From assembly GCA_044506565.1 (NCBI GenBank), contig JBIQKN010000006.1, positions 1 to 64,000 of the forward strand: DNA of 64,000 nucleotides, given 5' to 3'. Of the stretch, positions 1 to 6,521 are shown piece after piece. This stretch comes from Croceibacterium_A sp044506565. Its GTDB lineage: Bacteria > Pseudomonadota > Alphaproteobacteria > Sphingomonadales > Sphingomonadaceae. The notes under the pieces were generated by a model. It was not told the origin of the DNA. It was given only the letters and a program-made list of their open reading frames with translations, and searched no databases. Position 1 is the first letter of the stretch, and the number at the start of each line of letters is the position of its first letter. A program made the translations under genes and the position numbers.

Positions 1-644
1 GCGCGATCGGCCAGGACCGGCCGCGCGTCGCCATCGCGAGCCAGCACCTCGCGAACCGGCTCGTCGAGGGTGAAGCTGTCCGGGCCGGCGATCTCGACCA
101 GCCCGTTCGCGGGGTTGCCGAGCGCAACGTCCGCCAGCGCGCCGGCTACGTCGTCAGCTGCGATCGGCCGGAACAGCACGGGCGGCAAGCGCACCGCGCC
201 CCGGACCGTCGCGGCGTCGGCAATGAAGCGCAACGCTTCGAAGAACTGGGTCGAACGGACCAGCGTGTGCGAGGTCGGCCAGCGGGCCAGCAGCCTTTCC
301 TGCGCGAGCTTGGCCCGGAAATAGCCGCTCGCCTGCAGCGCCTCGGTGCCGACGATCGACAGGACAATGTGATGGCGCACGCCGGCCTCAGCTTCGGCGG
401 CCGCGATATTCCGGCCCGAGGTCTCGAAGAAGGCGGTCGCCTCCCGGGCATCGAGCGACGGGGGCTTGGATACATCGACCACGATCTCCGCGCCGATCAG
501 GGCATCGGCAAGCCCCTTGCCGGTGATCGTGTCGACCCCGGTAGAGCGTGCAGCGGCGAGGACGTCATGTCCGGCCACGAGCAGCTTCTCGACCACCCGG
601 GTGCCGATCAGCCCGGTGCCCCCGATAACGACGATCCGCTGCAT
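1..644 (-). CDS. NAD(P)-binding NmrA-like atypical SDR (partial, 3' end off window)
   Basis: The frame opens with ATG at 644 and stays open to the left edge, so at least 214 codons are present and the C-terminus is missing. Residues 8-14 read GGTGLIG, a Rossmann dinucleotide-binding glycine motif right at the N-terminus. A later stretch resembles the substrate-domain part of NmrA-like atypical short-chain dehydrogenases (HHIVLSIVG, then an AKLAQERLL helix), and there is no YxxxK pair of the classical SDR type. Proteins of this kind act as NADPH sensors or quinone/ether reductases; the substrate cannot be told. The gene is divergent from the alpha/beta hydrolase at 1041. Confidence 0.85.
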   Translation of the reverse strand, partial: MQRIVVIGGTGLIGTRVVEKLLVAGHDVLAAARSTGVDTITGKGLADALIGAEIVVDVSKPPSLDAREATAFFETSGRNIAAAEAEAGVRHHIVLSIVGTEALQASGYFRAKLAQERLLARWPTSHTLVRSTQFFEALRFIADAATVRGAVRLPPVLFRPIAADDVAGALADVALGNPANGLVEIAGPDSFTLDEPVREVLARDGDARPVLADR

Positions 645-1040
645 GACCTCGATCTTTCCATCCGAACCGAATCCACGGGAGGATGGAACGCGTTCGGCGG
701 GCCCGGCCAGTATCCCCTCGGCCGGGTTTCCCTCGCCAAGTGCCAGGCCAACCTCGCCCCAGGGACAGGTTCCCCGGCGAGCCGGCCTGCAAGGTCCCAC
801 CATTCGTACGACCGATGGTCAGTCCGGCCCCTCCTGGGCCGGTCGCATCCCGGTTCCTGCAAGACCCCCGGACCAGGCGAGGTCGACCATCGTCGAATGC
901 CGCTCGCTGGTCCCTGCCCCTAGGTCAGCACCACTACGCCGGCACCTCGAGCGGAGGCCCGCGCGGCAGGACCATCGGCGCCGAAGGGCGATCCCGCGCC
1001 GGGATCGCCGCGGGCGGCGCCACGGATGAGGAGTGAAGCC
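645..1040. other. Divergent intergenic region
   Basis: These 396 bases separate the NmrA-like gene (minus) from the hydrolase gene (plus). I see no credible short gene. An imperfect inverted repeat with arms ACCAT (799-803) and ATGGT (815-819) around a CGTACG core is a possible dimeric-repressor operator. GGAG at 1030 is the ribosome binding site of the downstream gene. Confidence 0.4.
799..819. promoter_or_regulatory. Candidate operator, 21-bp imperfect palindrome
   Basis: Arms ACCAT and ATGGT flank a core containing CGTACG, midway between two divergent genes. The spacing would suit a TetR- or MarR-type dimer. No such regulator gene is adjacent, so this is a weak inference from symmetry and position only. 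Confidence 0.25.
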
Positions 1041-1919
1041 ATGACCCACATCACGACCCGCGACGGAGCGCGCATCTTCTACAAGGACTGGGGCCCGCGG
1101 GACGCGCAGCCCATCGTCTTCCACCACGGCTGGCCGCTGAGCGCAGACGACTGGGACAACCAGATGCTGTTCTTCCTCGGCGAGGGCTACCGGGTGATCG
1201 CGCACGACCGCCGCGGCCACGGCCGGTCGAGCCAGACCAGCGAGGGCAACGAGATGGACACTTATGCGGCCGACGTCGCCGCGCTGGTGGCGGAGCTCGA
1301 CCTGCGCGACGCGATCCACGTCGGCCACTCGACCGGTGGTGGCGAAGTGGCGCACTACGTCGCTCGCGCCGAGCCGGGGCGGGTCGCCAAGGCGGTGCTG
1401 GTCGACGCGGTGCCGCCGGTCATGGTGCTCAAGACCTCGAACCCCGGCGGGACCCCTATCGAGGTATTCGACGGGTACCGCGCGGCCCTCGCCGCCAATC
1501 GCGCCCAGCTCTACCTCGATATCCCGAGCGGGCCGTTCTACGGCTTCAACCGGCCCGGCGCGAAAGTCTCCGAAGGCCTGATCCGCAACTGGTGGCGACA
1601 GGCGATGATGGGAAGCGCCAAGGCCGGCTACGAGTGCATCAAGGCGTTCTCGGAGACCGACTTCACCGAGGATCTCAAGGCGATCGCGGTCCCCGTGCTG
1701 GTGATCCACAGCGAGGACGACCAGATCGTGCCTTACGCGGATTCGGCGCCGCTGACCGCCAGGCTGCTCCGGAACGGTACCCTCGTCACCTACAAGGACC
1801 TGCCGCACGGCTGCTGCCAGACCCACCCGGAGATCGTGAACGCGGACATTCTCGCGTTCATCCGCGGTGAGGCCCGGCCCGAGCCGGCGCCCATGGCTCC
1901 GGCGCAGGCGATGGCCTGA
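1041..1919 (+). CDS. Alpha/beta hydrolase, non-heme chloroperoxidase/esterase type
   Basis: A 292-residue alpha/beta hydrolase of the length usual for cofactor-free haloperoxidases and aryl esterases. The oxyanion region FHHGWP is at residues 27-32, the nucleophile elbow GHSTGG places the catalytic serine near residue 97, the acid lies in HSEDDQIVP in the last third, and the histidine is in the LPHG motif near the C-terminus, so the triad is complete. I chose ATG 1041 because MTHITTRDG is the family's usual N-terminus and a GGAG lies just upstream; an in-frame ATG at 1026 overlaps that site. In vivo such enzymes are mostly esterases or lactonases, so 'peroxidase' describes only the family name. 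A hypothetical gene follows after 51 bp. Confidence 0.88.
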   Translation: MTHITTRDGARIFYKDWGPRDAQPIVFHHGWPLSADDWDNQMLFFLGEGYRVIAHDRRGHGRSSQTSEGNEMDTYAADVAALVAELDLRDAIHVGHSTGGGEVAHYVARAEPGRVAKAVLVDAVPPVMVLKTSNPGGTPIEVFDGYRAALAANRAQLYLDIPSGPFYGFNRPGAKVSEGLIRNWWRQAMMGSAKAGYECIKAFSETDFTEDLKAIAVPVLVIHSEDDQIVPYADSAPLTARLLRNGTLVTYKDLPHGCCQTHPEIVNADILAFIRGEARPEPAPMAPAQAMA

Positions 1920-1970
1920 GCAAGCGAGGCCGGGTCGAAAGGCCCGGCCCGCGCCACGGAAAGAGCCGTC

Positions 1971-2867
1971 ATGCCCTGCAAACCCGGCAAGCTGCTGCTG
2001 CAGACCACGATCGTGCAGAAGCTGGACGACTGGTCGATCGCGAGGTTCGGCCTGCTTGCCGAGCTGCTCGCCTCCGCCACCGACGACGAGGGGCGCCGGC
2101 AATTCGAGGTCCACGCGCGCGACCGGGCGACCGACCAGGGGGCCGATCCGGTCCTCGCAACCCTCGACCAGAGCGCATTCGACCAGCTCTGGCTGTTCGC
2201 GGTCGACACGGGCGGGGGCCTGACCCCGCAGGAGCGCGAGGCGATCAGCCGGTTCCGCAGGCGCGGAGGCGGCCTGCTGGTCGCAAGGGATCACATGGAC
2301 CTCGGGTCGTCGATCTGCACGCTCGCGGGAGTGGGCAGCGCCAACTACTTCCACAGCCGCAACCGGCACCCCGACCCGGGCGCGCGAGTACGAGACGATC
2401 CGTTCACGGCGTCGATCTCCTGGCCCAACTTCCATTCCGGCGCGAACGGCGACTTCCAGGTCATAAAGCCGCTTCGGCCGCTCCATCCCGTCCTGCGCGA
2501 CGCCGGATCGCCGACAGGTGCGATCCGCTATCTTCCCGCGCATCCCCACGAGGGCGGCGTGCTGGCCCCCGAGGGGTCGGGCGCCCGGGTGATCGCGACG
2601 GGTACCAGCAAGGCAACGGGCCGCCCGTTCAACATCGCCGTCGCCTTCGAGGCCGGCCCCGCGGGCGGGCGCGCCATCGCGCAGAGCACGTTCCATCACT
2701 TCGCGGACTACAACTGGGATCCGGCGCGCGGCAGCCCGAGCTTCGTCAGCGAGCCCCCGGGCAACGGCCTCGCGGGCACGCCGCAAGCCGCACGGGACAC
2801 GCGGCGCTACGCGCTCAACCTCGCCCGCTGGCTCGGCGGCGACGCCGAGGGACTGGTGCGCCGCTAA
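1971..2867 (+). CDS. Conserved hypothetical, glutamine-amidotransferase-like fold possible
   Basis: A 298-residue soluble protein without signal peptide or membrane segments. Features include an LWLFAVDTGGGLTPQEREAI stretch near residues 73-92, then RRGGGLLVARDH, a pattern reminiscent of ThuA/GATase-like proteins in which a flavodoxin-like core holds a glycine-rich turn. A later AQSTFHHFADYNWDP segment has two histidines that could bind metal or substrate. It follows the hydrolase gene in the same direction, probably in one transcript. I do not recognise a specific function. Codon use matches the neighbours and the frame is uninterrupted, which supports it as a real gene. Confidence 0.7.
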   Translation: MPCKPGKLLLQTTIVQKLDDWSIARFGLLAELLASATDDEGRRQFEVHARDRATDQGADPVLATLDQSAFDQLWLFAVDTGGGLTPQEREAISRFRRRGGGLLVARDHMDLGSSICTLAGVGSANYFHSRNRHPDPGARVRDDPFTASISWPNFHSGANGDFQVIKPLRPLHPVLRDAGSPTGAIRYLPAHPHEGGVLAPEGSGARVIATGTSKATGRPFNIAVAFEAGPAGGRAIAQSTFHHFADYNWDPARGSPSFVSEPPGNGLAGTPQAARDTRRYALNLARWLGGDAEGLVRR

Positions 2868-3009
2868 GGGCGAACCAGGGAACGAGAAGGGTCTGCGTCG
2901 TGGGGCTCGCTCCGCGATCGCCATGTCACGTGCAGCCATGCGACGGGTCCTCGACCGGGAGGCCCGGGCGATCCTTGCCCCGCGCGCGACCAGACCCTAG
3001 CAACCGGGT

Positions 3010-3366
3010 GTGACCGTCCGCCCCGCCCGCCTCCAGCTCCTGCGGCTGCTGTTCGCGCTCTTCTGGGCCGCGATGGCCGTCGAGGCGGCGGCGAGCGTGC
3101 CGAACCCCTTCCTCGAGGACGATGAGCGGCCATCGCTGAGTGCGAGCTCGCCGACGGAGATCCTGCCGCTGCGGCAAGACGTGCAGGTGGACATCAGGCT
3201 GGCGCAGCCGGCGGATCCGCGGATCGCGCTCGAACCGCACTGGCAGATCCCCTGCACGCTCGCCTTCGCACTCCCGGCGTTCCGGCCGGTGCCCCGTTCA
3301 CACGCCCCGCCGCCTCGACGCGTGCGGGGACGGCCCTGCCTGTCCCGGGCACCACCCCTGACCTGA
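3010..3366 (+). CDS. Doubtful small exported protein
   Basis: This frame starts with GTG and would give 118 residues. The first 30 look like a signal peptide (basic MTVRPARLQLLRL, then LLFALFWAAMAVEAAAS). The rest is low-complexity and proline/arginine-rich with no family I recognise, and no clear ribosome binding site precedes the GTG. It lies in an otherwise empty 560-bp stretch (2868-3427), so it may be chance coding or a decayed gene. Confidence 0.25.
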   Translation: MTVRPARLQLLRLLFALFWAAMAVEAAASVPNPFLEDDERPSLSASSPTEILPLRQDVQVDIRLAQPADPRIALEPHWQIPCTLAFALPAFRPVPRSHAPPPRRVRGRPCLSRAPPLT

Positions 3367-3427
3367 CTTCGCGCCCCTCGCCGAGGGGACGCCAACCTGT
3401 CAGATTTGCGAATTCAGGACAGAACCA

Positions 3428-3715
3428 ATGACAAACGACGATACCGGCGCCGGTTCCGGCGACGGACAGATCGCGCTCATCGAAGCGCTGCTCGGACGCT
3501 ATCCCCACGTGTCCAACACCGAACTCATCACTCTCAAGACCTGGTTCAAGGAAGCGTCGGCGCTCGAAGTGGGGCAGCTCGCCAGCCGCACCGACATAGC
3601 GCCCGGATACCGCCGGTTCAGGGCGGAACATGTCGACAAGCTGGGCGCGAAGGAGATCGCGATCATCGCGATCGCCCTGGTCCTCCTCGCAGGGTTCGTG
3701 GCTTTCCTCGCCTGA
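3428..3715 (+). CDS. Small tail-anchored membrane protein
   Basis: A 95-residue protein with a soluble acidic N-terminal part and one hydrophobic segment at the extreme C-terminus (EIAIIAIALVLLAGFVAFLA, about residues 76-95), so it is probably tail-anchored in the inner membrane with its body in the cytoplasm. AGGA lies about 10 bases before the ATG. The middle part (LIEALLGRYPHVSNTELITLKTWF) looks like a helical segment. I do not recognise a function. The next genes on this strand are unrelated. Confidence 0.6.
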   Translation: MTNDDTGAGSGDGQIALIEALLGRYPHVSNTELITLKTWFKEASALEVGQLASRTDIAPGYRRFRAEHVDKLGAKEIAIIAIALVLLAGFVAFLA

Positions 3716-3897
3716 CCGCAGCCCGAGGGGTGGTCACGGCCGCCCCTCGGCCTACGGCGAGCCCCAGGCAGGCCCCCGCCCTGCCAGGGCGGCTCCGATT
3801 CCGCGGGCAGCTGCAAGATCATCTGGCACTTTTCGTTTTCCTACACGTGCCATTATGGTCATATAGGTCGACTCCTGACAACCAAAGGAGCCCCTCG

Positions 3898-3987
3898 TTC
3901 CTCACCGACCCCCTGTGGCTCACCGCCCTCGCGACGCTCGTGGCGAGCTGCGCATCGCTGGTCTGGGCCATCCGCCGCAAGCGATAG
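3898..3987 (+). pseudogene. Mini membrane protein reading frame with a non-start codon
   Basis: After a strong AAGGAG at 3885-3890 and a 7-base spacer, a frame reads FLTDPLWLTALATLVASCASLVWAIRRKR in three blocks (FLTDPLWL, TALATLVASCASLV, WAIRRKR) before TAG at 3985. It has one hydrophobic helix and a basic tail, the pattern of small sphingomonad membrane proteins. The codon where a start should be is TTC, so either the start was lost or a start elsewhere is used. Weak evidence. Confidence 0.25.
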
Positions 3988-4002
3988 CGCGGCGAATGAC
4001 CC

Positions 4003-4416
4003 TCAGTGGCCGATCCCGGCACCGACGCGCGCGCCGCCCGAGCCGGGAATCGCTGTCCGAGTGGCGGCGCCCAGGTACGGTTCGCGGGGGCCTGGCACGG
4101 GCCCGCGCGTCCCGGCGGGGTCGACGGTGACCGGCGTCAGGAACGCCGCCGCGAGCGCTGCCAGGTCGATGGCCTCGCCGTCAGGGCCGCCAGCAAACAT
4201 GCGCCTGACGGCGGGAGACTTGCCGAGCTCGCCAATCACCCGGTCGCGCAGCCGCTCCCCGACCGAGAGCCGGACCGGCATCCCGGCAACGATCTTGGCC
4301 CAGCTGTTCCAGCTGATCCCGGCGCGGACCATGATGTCGGACTGTGTGCCGACAAGGTCGCGCATCGCCTCGACGAAGTCGGGATTGACGAGGCACATGT
4401 TGAGCGTCCGGGACAT
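4003..4416 (-). CDS. Hypothetical protein with HTH-like segment
   Basis: A 137-residue protein starting at ATG 4416, 15 bp downstream of the metallo-beta-lactamase-fold gene and probably cotranscribed with it. Residues 21-60 (VGTQSDIMVRAGISWNSW, then AKIVAGMPVRLSVGERL) have the pattern of a Cro/XRE-like helix-turn-helix, in which a short turn precedes a recognition helix and a basic stretch. The C-terminal 50 residues are proline/glycine-rich and look disordered. It may be a small DNA-binding protein that controls the TonB-creatininase-hydrolase unit upstream; that role is inferred from position only. Confidence 0.5.
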   Translation of the reverse strand: MSRTLNMCLVNPDFVEAMRDLVGTQSDIMVRAGISWNSWAKIVAGMPVRLSVGERLRDRVIGELGKSPAVRRMFAGGPDGEAIDLAALAAAFLTPVTVDPAGTRGPVPGPREPYLGAATRTAIPGSGGARVGAGIGH

Positions 4417-4431
4417 GACCGCCTCGCGAAC

Positions 4432-5403
4432 TCACTGCCGCGCCAGCGGCGAGTGCAGCCAGGCCTCGCCGGCGCGGGCGCACTCGATCATGACCGTGAA
4501 GTAGTTCTGCACCCGCTCCGGGCCGATGACGAACGGGTTCGGCGTGCCCTCGGGCCGCCAGGCCGACAACCTCGCGAGGGTCCAGGCGTTGTCGAACCAG
4601 CTGTGGTTCGACAGCAGGACCGAGGCATTCGTTTCGCGCGCCGCCGCCGAGAGCTTCTGCAGCGATCCGATGAACTCGGGGAAGAACTCCGGATTCCAGC
4701 GCATCGCGGTACCGCTCGCGTAGGCGACGGGCACCCGCTTGCCCCTGTCGAACACGTCGAACAGCAGCCCGAACGCCCCCGGCGAGTGGGGCGGCGTCAG
4801 CACCTGCGTGAACGTGGTGTTGCCGACGGTTATCGTCCCGAAGTCGACCGCGTCGAGGTCGCGCACCGGCTTGCCGCCCGGCATCGATTCCCGCCTGGCG
4901 ACCTCTTCCCAGTCGCCTGCGCCCATCACGACCCGCGCGCCGTAGCGCTCCTGGAGCAACGCCGCGCCCTGGTCGTGGTCCGAGTGGGCATGCGTAATGA
5001 AGACGTACTTGATGTCCTTCGGATCGAGCCCGAACTTCTCCAGGCCCTCGACGATCGAAGGCACGATCGCGTAGTTGTACAACGTGTCGATGATGACGAT
5101 GCCGTCCCCCGTGTCGACCGCCCACGAGGTGTGGAACTTCGTCCCGAGAAAATAGAGGTTGTCGAACACCTTCTGCGGCTCGACGTACCAGTAGTCGCGC
5201 CCCGGATCGGTCTGGTCATTGCCGGCATGGCGCGCACGCGGCGCCGCGCAGTTCCGCGCGAACAGCGGCATGAAGTCGTCGAACGCGGCGTCCTTCGCCT
5301 TGATGACGTGCTCGTCGACGTCGGCGATGGACAGTTGCGACTGGGCGGCCGAGGCGAGCGAGAGCGCCGAGAGGGTGCAGGCAAGCTTGAGCTTCTTGAT
5401 CAC
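4432..5403 (-). CDS. Secreted metallo-beta-lactamase-fold hydrolase (subclass B3-like)
   Basis: A periplasmic hydrolase of about 323 residues. The zinc motif THAHSDHDQG lies at residues 137-146 (HxHxDH complete), followed by further ligand histidines in TPPHSPGAF and SNHSWFD, the arrangement of subclass B3 beta-lactamases and related lactonases or dipeptidases. I chose GTG 5403: GGAGG stands 5 bases before it and it gives a clean signal peptide (MIKKLKLACTLSALSLASAAQS); an ATG seven codons upstream would put that GGAGG inside the gene. Neighbours are a TonB receptor and a creatininase-family protein, suggesting outer-membrane uptake followed by periplasmic hydrolysis. Substrate unknown; a true beta-lactamase role is possible but not favoured by this context. 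Confidence 0.85.
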   Translation of the reverse strand: MIKKLKLACTLSALSLASAAQSQLSIADVDEHVIKAKDAAFDDFMPLFARNCAAPRARHAGNDQTDPGRDYWYVEPQKVFDNLYFLGTKFHTSWAVDTGDGIVIIDTLYNYAIVPSIVEGLEKFGLDPKDIKYVFITHAHSDHDQGAALLQERYGARVVMGAGDWEEVARRESMPGGKPVRDLDAVDFGTITVGNTTFTQVLTPPHSPGAFGLLFDVFDRGKRVPVAYASGTAMRWNPEFFPEFIGSLQKLSAAARETNASVLLSNHSWFDNAWTLARLSAWRPEGTPNPFVIGPERVQNYFTVMIECARAGEAWLHSPLARQ

Positions 5404-5527
5404 GATGGCCTCCTTGGGTTGCATTCGGTGTTCCTGGCGGACGGCGCGGCTTCCCGGCTAGGCCCCGGCGTCCATGCGGATCTGTCCGCAAGGGGGCACG
5501 ACCCGGAGGGACCGGGAGGATGCGCCG

Positions 5528-6505
5528 CTACGGTGTGCCCACGGGTCGCAGCTCCTTCCACTTCTCGATGAACCGGACGGCCGCGTTGACGAACCGCTGG
5601 GTGTCCTCGCGGCCTCGCGCGGCGCTCGCAGTGCGCACGTCGAGCGTGCTCCAGACGCCCGTGTCGCTCATCTCGCGCGCCGCGGTTCCCTTGCCGGTCG
5701 CCTCGGCCTTGAGGGCCTCGACCAGGAAGACGAGCGTCGCGGTTTCATCGCCCGCCTCGATCGCCGGAACCATCCGCGTCAGGTGGTCGGGCATCGTCAG
5801 GCTCGTCGGGCGCACCGCGTCCATGTCGACGAGCCCGGGCAGGAGGTAAAGCGAGCTGCTGGTTTCGCCGACGCCGCCATGGCGATCGAAGGGTCGCCGC
5901 CGGTCCGGCGATGCCGGCTCGCGGCGCATGAAGGGCGCCATCGCGGTGCCGAGGTCGACGGCGATGCCGGCGGTCTCCTGGTTGACCCGGTCAACGATGA
6001 ACTGCGTCGTCGCCTGGTTGCCGCCGTGCGAGTTGAGGAACAGGAAGCGCTTGAAGCCCTGCTTGATCAGGCTCTGCACCGCCTCGACGTAGACCTGCTG
6101 GATCGTCTCCTGCGACAGCGAGATCGAGCCAGGGAAGGCCACGTGATAGGACGCGTTTCCAACGAGCAGGATCGGCGCGACCAGCACGTCGGTATGCTGG
6201 GCGACCAGCTTCGCGCGCTCGATACCGTTGAGGAAGTCGGTGCCGAGCGGCCCCTGCGGCCCGTGCTGTTCGATCGAACCGACCGGGATGATCACCATGT
6301 CGGTCCGCTCGAGCAGAGCCTCGACCTCGACCCAGGTCATCTCGGGCAAGTAATTCTTCGTCTTGTGCGGCTGCCACAGCGGATTGGCTTCGGGCAACTC
6401 GATCTGCAGGAGGCCGTCCGCCTGCTGGGCGGCCGAGGGAACGGCGGTCGCGAAGACCGCGCAGCCGGCGAGCAAGGTGCGTAGCGGGTGATTTCGTCGT
6501 TTCAT
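5528..6505 (-). CDS. Secreted creatininase-family amidohydrolase
   Basis: A 325-residue protein with a signal peptide (basic MKRRNHPLR, hydrophobic core, PSAAQQ cleavage region at about 22-28). The creatininase metal site is complete: PVGSIEQHGP (E79, H81), LGTDF (D90), NSHGGN (H160) and GVGETSSS (E214). Family members open cyclic amides or cut terminal residues with two metal ions; most known ones are cytoplasmic, so export is unusual, although secreted versions occur in TonB-rich bacteria. It begins 16 bp after the TonB receptor gene, so both are one transcript, and a second exported hydrolase follows. Together they suggest processing of an imported cyclic amide, lactam or peptide; the substrate is an inference. 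Confidence 0.88.
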   Translation of the reverse strand: MKRRNHPLRTLLAGCAVFATAVPSAAQQADGLLQIELPEANPLWQPHKTKNYLPEMTWVEVEALLERTDMVIIPVGSIEQHGPQGPLGTDFLNGIERAKLVAQHTDVLVAPILLVGNASYHVAFPGSISLSQETIQQVYVEAVQSLIKQGFKRFLFLNSHGGNQATTQFIVDRVNQETAGIAVDLGTAMAPFMRREPASPDRRRPFDRHGGVGETSSSLYLLPGLVDMDAVRPTSLTMPDHLTRMVPAIEAGDETATLVFLVEALKAEATGKGTAAREMSDTGVWSTLDVRTASAARGREDTQRFVNAAVRFIEKWKELRPVGTP

Positions 6506-6521
6506 AGCAAGTGCCCTCCCC

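Noticed and set aside
1041..1919. Haloalkane dehalogenase assignment for the hydrolase
   Set aside because: The nucleophile elbow has serine (GHSTGG), not aspartate.
819..2939. A 706-codon open frame antisense to the hydrolase and hypothetical genes
   Set aside because: It mirrors two plus-strand genes with clear family motifs; in DNA this GC-rich, antisense frames stay open by codon bias. It shows no recognisable domain.
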